Positions 9,235-16,779 of a stretch of 64,000 nt of DNA are shown in pieces. The stretch spans positions 20,912-84,911 of the forward strand of contig NZ_LNYT01000020.1 of NCBI RefSeq assembly GCF_001468125.1. Reading direction: 5' to 3'. This DNA is from Legionella rubrilucens. GTDB taxonomy: Bacteria > Pseudomonadota > Gammaproteobacteria > Legionellales > Legionellaceae. The notes beneath the pieces were generated by a model that was not told the DNA's origin, searched no databases, and saw only the letters and a list, made by a program, of their open reading frames with translations. A program made the translations under genes and the position numbers. Numbering within the stretch: position 1 is the first letter of the stretch; each line of letters opens with the position of its first letter.

Positions 9235-10098
9235 TTATTTTCGCCTATCGGGCGACGGGATGGTAGCCAGAGGATCACTTTTATTCTTATGCTCATCCAC
9301 CGGTATAAAAAATCCGTAAGAATACCTTGACTCCCCGGTCGAGGGGTGTGTTTGGTCCAATGACAAAGAGGACTCTTCAGATGAGCCATCGTTTATCAGA
9401 CACTCGTCATCGAGGTAATGACTGTCCCTGGTCAAAGACAAGAAGGATTGATCCGCCAGATAACCTGATTCGGGTGCTGTCTGTTTCTGCTCAGCAGGCT
9501 TATTGTTTGCAACAGCCTGGGATTTTAAAGATCGGCCAAAGTTCGATATCGTATTGCTAAAAACAGCAATGGGGGACGTCTTGGTAATGTCTCCCGAGTC
9601 AATGATGGATTCGGTTTTGTATTGGATGAGTTGACCTGTCTCGGGATACCGGGAATGATCTTCATAAACCAAAGCCTGATTCTGGGCAAGATGATGAAAA
9701 AAAGTAATTTCAGACGCCATTTCCTCATTGGTGGGTGTGTAATGCCCGCTTTCATTACTGAACAGGCATAATCGCCCCTGATCAAAAATCAGATGGCCGG
9801 CAGACAAGACCTTCTTGCCATTACTCAGATAGGAATGATGACCGACCTCCCCCTCTTTCGCCGCTAACAGGTGACCATCCAGAGTGCGCACATAAAGATA
9901 ACGCCCATGAAGTGCTTTGGTCTTATCGTTGCAGTAACTGAAAACGCCGTGTTGGCATTCGAGTTTAAATAACAGTTGGGCAATAAAGGGTTGAAAATAG
10001 AGGGATTGCCAGCCAAGGCGTTGCAATGTCCGTTCGCTTTTTCGCTCTCTACGAAAGGCATTTTTTAATTTAATGCCTTGATGACTGCTGATAGGCAT
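9235..10098 (-). CDS. Unknown protein with an HSSFL/SGHY-type motif, candidate effector
   Basis: A 287-residue protein of unknown function with no signal peptide. Residues about 65-130 contain GRYLYVRTLDGHLLA, then HHSYLSNGKKVLSAGHL and LCLFSNESGHYTPTNEEM. From memory, this block (HSSFLxG, a GE/GH strand, then SGHYxP) recurs in toxins and effectors of plant and animal pathogens; its function is not settled. The C-terminal third is disordered and Ser/Glu/Asp-rich (SSEESSLSLDQ), which would suit a type IV secretion signal, but this is inference. It is convergent with the kinase-like gene (70 bases apart), and the two may belong to one accessory island. Confidence 0.65.
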   Translation of the reverse strand: MPISSHQGIKLKNAFRRERKSERTLQRLGWQSLYFQPFIAQLLFKLECQHGVFSYCNDKTKALHGRYLYVRTLDGHLLAAKEGEVGHHSYLSNGKKVLSAGHLIFDQGRLCLFSNESGHYTPTNEEMASEITFFHHLAQNQALVYEDHSRYPETGQLIQYKTESIIDSGDITKTSPIAVFSNTISNFGRSLKSQAVANNKPAEQKQTAPESGYLADQSFLSLTRDSHYLDDECLINDGSSEESSLSLDQTHPSTGESRYSYGFFIPVDEHKNKSDPLATIPSPDRRK

Positions 10099-10208
10099 AT
10101 TGAATAAAGATTGGTTAATATTGAATCATCTTAACCAGACTTTATTAAAAAAAAATTAAAGCATACACTCTTGCTAACAATTTTACAGTTTATTTTCAAA
10201 AAAACGCG

Positions 10209-10562
10209 TCAGGTCATGTTCTCATTGAGCAGTGACAAAACCTTTTCAGGCGGACGTCCAATCACCGCTTTGCCATGGTAGGTCACAATCGGGCGTTGCA
10301 TCAGGACAGGCGCTTTGTGCATGGCGAGTAGTAGTTTTTCTTTATCGCTGAGGGACAAGCCCCATTCTTTAAAAATGGTTTCCCCACTGCGAACGAAATC
10401 TTTAAGCTCAAAATGAGCGCTTAGCTCGCGCAATTGATCAAGGCTTAATGGTTTTTTTAAGTACTCGATTATTACCGGTTTCAGGCCTTTGTCATGCAGC
10501 AGTTTTAATGTTTCCCGGGACTTGGAGCATCGGGGATTATGATAGATCGTGATCGTTTCCAT
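10209..10562 (-). CDS. arsC: ArsC-family arsenate reductase (glutaredoxin type)
   Basis: A 117-residue thioredoxin-fold protein of the glutaredoxin-dependent ArsC/YfgD family. The active-site Cys12 lies in YHNPRCSKSRETL, and the later arginine segment MQRPIV and GRPPEKVL match the family's anion-binding region. No other ars gene (regulator, pump) is nearby, so it may be a YfgD-like reductase rather than a true arsenic-resistance gene. Confidence 0.88.
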   Translation of the reverse strand: METITIYHNPRCSKSRETLKLLHDKGLKPVIIEYLKKPLSLDQLRELSAHFELKDFVRSGETIFKEWGLSLSDKEKLLLAMHKAPVLMQRPIVTYHGKAVIGRPPEKVLSLLNENMT

Positions 10563-10601
10563 GACATCGCTTTGTAGAAGATTTAAAAAATCATAACATG
10601 G

Positions 10602-10632
10602 TTGCTTCGTTTCAAAAAATAGGGTCTATACT
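10602..10632 (+). promoter_or_regulatory. Possible promoter for the UppS-like gene
   Basis: TTGCTT (10602-10607) and TATACT (10627-10632, preceded by C) are separated by 19 bases. The CTATACT core would also suit a stationary-phase sigma factor. The spacer is longer than ideal, so the call is weak. Confidence 0.35.
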
Positions 10633-10713
10633 TAACTGGTCAATAGTTGTGCATCCCCGAGTCTCCCGAATAGAACCATGCGCGCCTTTCTCGCTTTTTG
10701 GAGTGTTGTATTT

Positions 10714-11508
10714 ATGGTAAAGAAAGCATTAACTCATATAGCCTTGATTCCAGATGGTAACGGCCGTTGGGCCAGTATTCGTCAATTGCCGCGAGAATAT
10801 GGACATGACGCGGGTTACAGGACGGCGCTTAGCATAATACGGCATTGCGTAACAATGAAAATTCCTTATGTCAGTCTCTTCGTGCTGAGTTATTACAACA
10901 TCAATAAACGCCCGCCCAACGAGTTAAATAATGTGTACAGGCATCTTTGCAGTCTTTTTAAAGACAGCGAGATTGATCTGTTTCATCGCTTAAACTGCGT
11001 TTTCAGGCCTGTTGGCGATTTTTCCTGCCTTGCAGATTGCCCCGAGCTGATTGACGCCATCGACTACACTCTTCGCAAAACCCGAAACAATACCGGGACC
11101 ATCATCAATGTGGCGGTGGCTTACGCCGGGAGTACTGATATTGCTGACAGTATTTATGAGCTTTATCGTCGTAATGGCAATCACTTACCCGAAAAAAGGG
11201 AGGATTTAATGAGGGGAATCACTCAATATTCCCATCTGAATTCACCGCCGGTGGATTTATGCATTCGTTTGGGAGGAGAAAAACGGTTAAGCGACTTTTG
11301 TCTCTGGCATCTGTTACAGGCGGAACTGGAATTTTTAGACACACTCTGGCCTGATTTTACCACGGACCAGCTGGATGCCTGTATTAAAAATTATTACCGC
11401 CGCGATCGCCGTTTCGGTGAGGCGTCATCAGCCAGAATCATCCGAAAGCTTGCCAAAGAGCGGCGGCCTCAGTCAAATCGATGCTCAAACATCAGGAGCG
11501 ATAAGTAG
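10714..11508 (+). CDS. Divergent undecaprenyl-diphosphate-synthase-like prenyltransferase
   Basis: A cis-prenyltransferase homologue of 264 residues. The catalytic block is IALIPDGNGRWA with Asp14, where housekeeping UppS usually has IMDGNGRWA. Retained features include GHDAGY, a SYYNINKRP segment in place of SSENWxRP, RLGGEKRLSDFCLW (both diphosphate-binding arginines), and QAELEFLDTLWPDF. The normally invariant NYGG reads AYAG. Catalytic residues are therefore kept while several structural positions have drifted. Housekeeping uppS normally sits with cdsA and dxr, which are not here, so this is probably a second, specialised enzyme. The ATG at 10714 follows GGAG; an upstream in-frame ATG at 10678 would add 12 residues. 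Confidence 0.8.
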   Translation: MVKKALTHIALIPDGNGRWASIRQLPREYGHDAGYRTALSIIRHCVTMKIPYVSLFVLSYYNINKRPPNELNNVYRHLCSLFKDSEIDLFHRLNCVFRPVGDFSCLADCPELIDAIDYTLRKTRNNTGTIINVAVAYAGSTDIADSIYELYRRNGNHLPEKREDLMRGITQYSHLNSPPVDLCIRLGGEKRLSDFCLWHLLQAELEFLDTLWPDFTTDQLDACIKNYYRRDRRFGEASSARIIRKLAKERRPQSNRCSNIRSDK

Positions 11509-12067
11509 AGCTTGGCGCTTCAGTGCCATACTCCGGCAAGGGATCACGCTCAAGCGAGGCGGGGGTTAATACGCTGACGCAGAGCTTTACCTCGTCACGG
11601 AATTGATTGTTGACATCGCCATTGAGGTAATTTAATTGGTCAACGCCGGCCCATCCTTTTACGGATTGCATAAAATCTTCGCGTTCATCCAGCTCAATAA
11701 AGACCTGCCGATCCGGGTCAATGAGGTAAGCATCCTCTTCATCCCGATAAATAAGGTAAGCATGATCGATGTCCTCGGATTCAAGACTCACCATCATTAA
11801 TTCACCGGGTTTTAATTTTCTGATTTCTTCAAAAAAAGCAGTAGGATCTTTGGAACGTTTGTCGTCACTGCCATGACGGCTGTGCACGAATTGTTCAATT
11901 GGATCATGACCATCCTGGCAGGATGGGATTTCCTTGGGTTCAGCCCCTTCAAGCAATACCCGTGCGCCTTCAATGGCACACCATTGGCAATTGCCGGTGT
12001 TTTTAGGCACACCATTCGCATCTATGGGGTTAATTTTTTTAAGTTTTTGTAATAACTCGTCTTTCAT
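11492..12067 (-). CDS. Unknown protein with papain-fold-like Cys-His-Asp motifs
   Basis: A 191-residue acidic cytoplasmic protein. Three segments resemble the papain-fold toxin (Tox-PL) and related deamidase/protease families: TGNCQWCAIEGARVLLEG near the N-terminus (Cys27, or Cys30), DHAYLIY (His102), and AYLIDPDRQ (Asp117). Order and spacing are right for a Cys-His-Asp enzyme, and the Cys lies at the start of a predicted helix. No signal peptide is present. It could equally be an inactive relative. Its 3' end overlaps the convergent UppS-like gene by 17 bases. A toxin or effector role is inference. Confidence 0.55.
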   Translation of the reverse strand: MKDELLQKLKKINPIDANGVPKNTGNCQWCAIEGARVLLEGAEPKEIPSCQDGHDPIEQFVHSRHGSDDKRSKDPTAFFEEIRKLKPGELMMVSLESEDIDHAYLIYRDEEDAYLIDPDRQVFIELDEREDFMQSVKGWAGVDQLNYLNGDVNNQFRDEVKLCVSVLTPASLERDPLPEYGTEAPSSTYRS

Positions 12068-12181
12068 AGCGGCCTCACTCCAATGTCCTTTTTAAGTATA
12101 GGCTTAAAAAAGCACTGATTATGATGTGAGGGGGAGAAAGATGAGCAACGCGTTATTCAATAAGGAGGAATTAAGAGACAA

Positions 12182-12203
12182 TGCCCAGTTGTACAACTGG
12201 GCA
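12182..12203 (-). terminator. Palindromic hairpin after the 12.2-13.3 kb membrane protein gene
   Basis: A perfect 22-base palindrome lies just beyond the minus-strand stop codon at 12212. On that strand it is followed by a T-rich stretch. It probably terminates transcription. Confidence 0.55.
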
Positions 12204-12211
12204 CTTCAGGT

Positions 12212-13312
12212 TTAATTGTGCGCGTTTTTAAGGTAATGTGCTTCGCTAAGGTCGTCTTCTCTTGATGGGTTCGTATTCCCATAAACCGGACTTTTGGTGC
12301 TTTTCATTAACTCTGACAATGTAGGGGAAGAAGGATTGGGATTGATCTCATCCGTCCCAAGATTCTGGGTTTTCTGGGGTGTTGGTTTGACTGATACCTG
12401 TTCACCGTCTGTTTTATCCGTGAACACAGGAGCCAGTGGATTAACCGATGGTTGTACAGCATCTGACTTTGTCTCTCCGGGTTTATCAGAGTCTGGAAAG
12501 TCCAGTTTGTACTTATTATCATCCTGTTTATTGTGATTAACGGCCAGATAAATCAATGCAGCGGTAATCGCCAGGGCAAGCAGTACGCCTACACCAACAG
12601 GGAGTATGGTGGACATGATGGTGCCGAACATCACGGCGGGCAGCAGAGTACTGACACCGGTTAATGTAGCGAAGGCTACCAATGAAACCACGGCCAGGAT
12701 GGGGACGTATTTGAATCCAATGACGTTGCGATCACTGTTCGCAAGCCAGGCTGCTTTTTCTTCAACCGTATTCGACATTTCCTTAAGCCCATCTATCTGA
12801 TAGTCGTTCAAGCCTTCTCGGAAGACGTCCCATGGGTGATTGGCAAATTGATACTCATCAGCCCCCGCCATATAAATTTTCTTTTTTCGTCTCGCGACTA
12901 CATCGGCAATGATAACAACCAGGGGGATGACAATGGCCATAACCGGCAGTACGAATAAGGCGGTTGGCACAAAAAAACCCGCAATAAGCGCGGTAACAAA
13001 AAATAAAATAGCGGCAGGAAAGGCCAGGGGAGCTACCGCGGCGATACCCCAGGCAATGCCTTGTGCCGCCGGTTTATTGGATTCAATCATGCTGTGTTGT
13101 TGCCGCTGATGCCCGAGCATGAAATAAGGCAGGTTGCTTTTAGCCCCTAGCAGATCATTAAGAATGCCATATCCCATGGCCATTAAAAAAACCATCCCAC
13201 CGGCAAAAAAAGCGCTGGCAATGACGGTTAATACCAAGGGTGCGGCAAAAAAGCTTAAAGCGGCAAAGCCTAAAATGGCGAGGATGGAGAGAATGGAAAC
13301 AATAATTCCAAT
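12212..13312 (-). CDS. Unknown membrane protein, possibly started at an ATT codon
   Basis: A polytopic membrane protein of unknown family, 366 residues if begun at 13312. There are hydrophobic pairs near the N-terminus, a pair around AFPAAILFFVTALIAGFF, and another pair ending in LALAITAALIYLAV. A soluble segment lies between them, and the tail is long, disordered and Pro/Ser/Asn-rich. The first ordinary in-frame start (TTG at 13237) lies inside a hydrophobic run and has no ribosome site. Upstream, the frame stays open to a TGA with no ATG, GTG or TTG. An ATT at 13312 stands 9 bases after a good GAGAGG site and gives a sensible membrane start (GIIVSILSILAILGF). Either ATT is used or the 5' end has been altered. 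Confidence 0.55.
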   Translation of the reverse strand: MGIIVSILSILAILGFAALSFFAAPLVLTVIASAFFAGGMVFLMAMGYGILNDLLGAKSNLPYFMLGHQRQQHSMIESNKPAAQGIAWGIAAVAPLAFPAAILFFVTALIAGFFVPTALFVLPVMAIVIPLVVIIADVVARRKKKIYMAGADEYQFANHPWDVFREGLNDYQIDGLKEMSNTVEEKAAWLANSDRNVIGFKYVPILAVVSLVAFATLTGVSTLLPAVMFGTIMSTILPVGVGVLLALAITAALIYLAVNHNKQDDNKYKLDFPDSDKPGETKSDAVQPSVNPLAPVFTDKTDGEQVSVKPTPQKTQNLGTDEINPNPSSPTLSELMKSTKSPVYGNTNPSREDDLSEAHYLKNAHN

Positions 13313-13500
13313 TTCAGAGAACCTCTCAATCCACTTTTGTCAATCTGTCCTATCATGATTTTCTTCGCAAAACTATGGAGTGAAGCTATTCTATTGAGGA
13401 ATAGTTAAGGAATCCTTAAGAAAGCATTCATATTGATTAAAAATCAATCATTTTGTGGAAAATGTTAAGTGTGCTAGTGAACAGCATAAGGACAACGATA

Positions 13501-14130
13501 ATGAGTTATGCCTGCCCTTTTGGCCCCAGACTCCAGGTGTACTGGGAGAGGCGATATGATTTTTTTCATCGCTTTGATGAGGGCATTCAGTTCGATGCCG
13601 AAGGGTTGCATACGGTGATGCCAGAACAGGCTGCCCTGGCTCAGGCACAGCTGTTTCATGGGGCTGATTGTGTTCTCGATGGCTTTTGCGGCGTTGGCGG
13701 GGCAGCGATTGCCCTGGCGCGTCTGGGCAAAAAAGTCATTGCCGTCGAGCTGGATGCCCATCGACTTAATATGGCCAGGCATAACGCCCGAATTTATGGA
13801 GTCGATGAGGCAATTACCTTTGTGCACGGGGATTTTTTTGAAGTGGCGCGCCAATACAGCGCGGATGCCCTGCTGGTTGATCCACCCTGGGGATGGCCCA
13901 GGTACCGTCCAGTGGATCGCTTTTTGTTAGAGCATTTTGAGCCGCACGGCAAAAAAGTACTTGATTTTGCCTTGTCCCGCTGTAATCAGGTCATTTTGCG
14001 GGCCCCTGTCCATTTTGATACGACCGAATTGGAGCTCTTTGGTGTCAATTACCAGTCTTACGATAACCTCCTGCACGAACGGGTGATTTCAAAATCGATC
14101 CTTCTCTATCAAAAGTCATTAAAAGGGTAA
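13501..14130 (+). CDS. TGS1-like RNA cap guanine-N2 methyltransferase family protein
   Basis: A 209-residue class I SAM-dependent methyltransferase. The SAM site reads VLDGFCGVGGAAIALA, then VIAVELDAHRLNMARHNARIYGV and HGDFFEV. The catalytic motif is LLVDPPWGWPRY. The FCGxGG plus DPPWGxPxY pair is the hallmark of trimethylguanosine synthase, the eukaryotic enzyme that adds methyl groups to snRNA and snoRNA caps. Bacterial members exist, but their substrates are unknown; tRNA, rRNA or a host RNA are all possible. The ATG at 13501 follows AAGGA and was preferred over a frame opening at 13453. Confidence 0.78.
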   Translation: MSYACPFGPRLQVYWERRYDFFHRFDEGIQFDAEGLHTVMPEQAALAQAQLFHGADCVLDGFCGVGGAAIALARLGKKVIAVELDAHRLNMARHNARIYGVDEAITFVHGDFFEVARQYSADALLVDPPWGWPRYRPVDRFLLEHFEPHGKKVLDFALSRCNQVILRAPVHFDTTELELFGVNYQSYDNLLHERVISKSILLYQKSLKG

Positions 14131-14139
14131 AGGCCCAAT

Positions 14140-15186
14140 TCAGAAACCGTATTTTTTCAACGACTCGTCCCTGTCGGCTGAAGGGGTGCTATCCAGCACG
14201 GTGTTGGCGTTGGCAAGCACGGACTCGACCTTAAGGCTTGAAATGGGCGCTGCCGCGACTACTTTTTTGCGTTCGGCCATATCGGCGAGATAAACCTTGA
14301 TGGGCATCTTTTTAAGGCGCCATTCCGCTTCGGTATCGCCGAAAGCGAGGTCATAAATGTGTTGGTCGACGTGATTGTAAATTAACATATGAGTCACTTC
14401 TTTGGCGTCGGGCGCCTGACTTTCAAAGAGGATCTGGCTTTCTGTCAGTGCCGCCCACTCATCGCTGCTGCTGATTGCTTTTCTGCTTTCAAAACCAAGC
14501 AGATCATGAAGCAGGCCTAAGTTGTCTTTGACAGCACAGGCGCTAAAGACAGTTTGTAAGTCAGATTCGTTGATAATGCCGACGGTGCCCAGGGCATAGG
14601 CTACAAACTGTTCACAATTCATCACGGAGTTATGGCTATGCAATTGCATAAGTGCCCTGAAGCGGTCATCCGGGTTGCTTCGCGGTGAAAGGTAGGTCAT
14701 GAGGGCTGAATAAACCATTTTTAGAGTTTCTTTGCGCTGCTGTATCTCCCCCTGCTGGTTATAGTGGGCGCTGACGTTTGCTTTTTCCGCTTTTTTGAAA
14801 AAGCGGTTGTTTAAGGCATTGCTTCTGGCCACACTTAAATTGGGTTCTGTGCGGGGATTGGAGGCCCAAAGATAATGGCCGGTCTGCGTCTGAAGAAAAG
14901 TTGACAGGACTCTATCCCGTCCTTGCGGGTAATCATAAACGTTCGAGTAGCCATAATGCTCCTGACGGCCGAAATGATTATTCAATCCGTTTCTTATGCT
15001 TACTTTCCACGCGGCTTTGAGTGCACTTTCCCAGTTACTGAAATAATAGCGGCTGCGGTTGTTGGCGGCCATAGAACCCAAGATGGATACCAGGAGGTTC
15101 AGATCGCCATATTGTTGCATGATTGCTTTCGGAATTTTGGAATAGGGTTGGTACTGGCCACCCTTGCTGCTGTAGATGAATAACAT
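14140..15186 (-). CDS. Unknown protein with an LRAT/NlpC-like NC motif
   Basis: A 348-residue protein without signal peptide or membrane segments. The one recognisable motif is SVMNCEQFVAYALG (Asn190-Cys191), which resembles the nucleophile block of LRAT and permuted NlpC/P60 enzymes (NCEHFV in eukaryotic H-rev107 proteins). Candidate histidines lie upstream (HYLW near 104, HSHN near 183-185), but the usual order of motifs is not obvious. The C-terminal 60 residues are charged and Ala/Val-rich. It is convergent with the methyltransferase gene (9 bases apart). A thiol hydrolase or acyltransferase role is inference. Confidence 0.55.
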   Translation of the reverse strand: MLFIYSSKGGQYQPYSKIPKAIMQQYGDLNLLVSILGSMAANNRSRYYFSNWESALKAAWKVSIRNGLNNHFGRQEHYGYSNVYDYPQGRDRVLSTFLQTQTGHYLWASNPRTEPNLSVARSNALNNRFFKKAEKANVSAHYNQQGEIQQRKETLKMVYSALMTYLSPRSNPDDRFRALMQLHSHNSVMNCEQFVAYALGTVGIINESDLQTVFSACAVKDNLGLLHDLLGFESRKAISSSDEWAALTESQILFESQAPDAKEVTHMLIYNHVDQHIYDLAFGDTEAEWRLKKMPIKVYLADMAERKKVVAAAPISSLKVESVLANANTVLDSTPSADRDESLKKYGF

Positions 15187-15238
15187 AATTTCCTCATCCA
15201 GGGGATATTGTTCATTTTAAGCGCTGAAAATTAAGGTT

Positions 15239-15997
15239 TTATGAACCCGGTTTTTTGCGGGGGCCGAGCAGAGGACGCTGCCTGGCACGTTCCGCCCAGG
15301 CGTCAATCGCACTGGGACTCAGGAACATCAGATCGCCGTCGATGTCCTGTTGATTTTCTAAAAACAACTGATCAAAAATGGTTTGTTGAAGCGGCATAAA
15401 CCCCAGCTTGAAATAGAATCGCCCTGATTTGCGGGCAGAATAAAGACAAATACGGCCTTCGCAGCCTAAAATCTGGCTTTGTTCAAAAATGGCCTGAATC
15501 AGAATGGTTCCAAGCGAATAATCCCCCTGCATCCTCGATTCAATGGCATTCAGAACGATAACGGACTCTGTACCATACGCACACGCCAAACACTCGGATT
15601 GATCGAGGACATTAAAATGCGCATGCGCGGCTACTGTCTGTTCAGGTGTAATAAGAAAATAGTAATGCATATTAGGAAACTGCTGGGAACGGATGTGGTA
15701 AAGGGTGAGATTAAGGGGGCTTCCTGTCGCCTGGTGTTTGGGGGCAATAGTGAGCTGGTTGATGGGGGTGTAATCAAAATGGTTTTGGGGAGGTAGGGGA
15801 GAGTGGTCATGATGCTTAAGCGGGTGAAGAATGATTTCATACATGTTTTTGGCAAGTGGCTCACACAACTCCAGCCGTCTTGAGCCATCAGTACCCGGCA
15901 AACAGGTTAAAATATTCTGGGGTAATTGTTTAACCTGACACGCCAGATGCCGCTCATTCACATGCGAAAAATTCATCCTGGTTAACGCATTACGCAT
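15239..15997 (-). CDS. Unknown protein with a GNAT-like C-terminal region
   Basis: A protein of 252 residues. The C-terminal half carries GNAT acetyltransferase-like features: a strand SVIVLNAIESRMQG, then a helix YSLGTILIQAIFEQSQ, then GRICLYSARKSGRFYFKLGF, which is how motif B with its terminal YxxLGF usually looks. The acetyl-CoA-binding Q/RxxGxG/A loop is replaced by GDYSLG, so activity is uncertain. The first half has no recognised domain. An upstream ATG at 16027 lies at the predicted transcript start; the ATG at 15997 has an AGGG site with 8-base spacing and was chosen. Confidence 0.55.
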   Translation of the reverse strand: MRNALTRMNFSHVNERHLACQVKQLPQNILTCLPGTDGSRRLELCEPLAKNMYEIILHPLKHHDHSPLPPQNHFDYTPINQLTIAPKHQATGSPLNLTLYHIRSQQFPNMHYYFLITPEQTVAAHAHFNVLDQSECLACAYGTESVIVLNAIESRMQGDYSLGTILIQAIFEQSQILGCEGRICLYSARKSGRFYFKLGFMPLQQTIFDQLFLENQQDIDGDLMFLSPSAIDAWAERARQRPLLGPRKKPGS

Positions 15998-16031
15998 TAT
16001 TTTTCCCTGACTGCCAAGGGCGCCCATTTCA

Positions 16032-16037
16032 ATTATA
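16032..16037 (-). promoter_or_regulatory. -10 promoter element for the GNAT-like gene
   Basis: A perfect TATAAT is read on the minus strand at 16037-16032, predicting a transcript start near 16025. The -35 partner is unclear (TTGTAA at 20 bases). It supports the internal ATG at 15997 as the true translation start. Confidence 0.4.
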
Positions 16038-16116
16038 GCATTTGCGGTACCAAGACTTTACAAGCAAGTGGGGGCTTTGTTAGCCTGTTTTATTGATCAT
16101 TGACTGCAACCCGCTT

Positions 16117-16779
16117 ATGAAAATGACCTTTTCGCTGGGCTCTTTTCTTTTCACCCTCTGCATTCAGGCTTTTGCGTTTTCCTGCCATGAGGCTCAGCCC
16201 ATTATTCAAAAACCAATTCAGTTTGATAAAGAGCGCGTGGCGCTGACGCGCGACTATCAATTGCATCATTACGGCATTGACTCCGAGTCCATCGCCATTG
16301 AGCCTAAGATGATTGTGCTGCATTGGACAATGTTGCCGACCATGGACATTGTTTTTCGTCTGTTTAATCCGCCCGCCTTGCCAAAAAATTCGCCGCGGCG
16401 TAACGAATTACCGGGCGATTTAAACGTGTCGAGTCATTTTCTGGTGGATAAAGACGGCCGCATTTATCAATTGATGCCTGAAACCTGGATGGCGAGACAC
16501 AGCATTGGCTTAAACCATTATGCCATTGGCATTGAAAATGTCGGAGGTGTCGATGGGAAGGACGATCTCACTGAAGAACAGGTTCGCGCCAATGCGTTTC
16601 TCGTTTGTTACCTCAAAACCAAATACCCTCAAATCAAGAATGTGATTGGCCACAATGAGTATTTAAATTATAAAAATACTCCCTTATGGCTGGAAAAAGA
16701 TCCTAATTATTTTACTGATAAAACCGACCCGGGTCCCACCTTTGTCAACAGGGTAAAACAACGCATTGCCGCTTCCTAA
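16117..16779 (+). CDS. Secreted N-acetylmuramoyl-L-alanine amidase (Amidase_2 family)
   Basis: A zinc amidase of the AmpD/Amidase_2 type, 220 residues, which cuts the amide between muramic acid and the peptide stem. Residues 1-22 form a signal peptide (MKMTFSLGSFLFTLCIQAFA), so it is periplasmic or secreted. Zinc-ligand positions are visible as VLHWT, VIGHNEY and TDPGPTF. Substrate-site landmarks are VSSHFLVDKDGRIYQL and NHYAIGIENVGG. Both ATGs at 16117 and 16123 fit; a TTG at 16093 is less likely. The stop overlaps the convergent membrane-protein gene by 4 bases. Confidence 0.87.
   Translation: MKMTFSLGSFLFTLCIQAFAFSCHEAQPIIQKPIQFDKERVALTRDYQLHHYGIDSESIAIEPKMIVLHWTMLPTMDIVFRLFNPPALPKNSPRRNELPGDLNVSSHFLVDKDGRIYQLMPETWMARHSIGLNHYAIGIENVGGVDGKDDLTEEQVRANAFLVCYLKTKYPQIKNVIGHNEYLNYKNTPLWLEKDPNYFTDKTDPGPTFVNRVKQRIAAS

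Noticed and set aside
13134..13358. A basic plus-strand frame opposite the membrane protein
   Set aside because: Lys/Ala/Met-rich composition is the mirror of hydrophobic helices on the other strand. No ribosome site.
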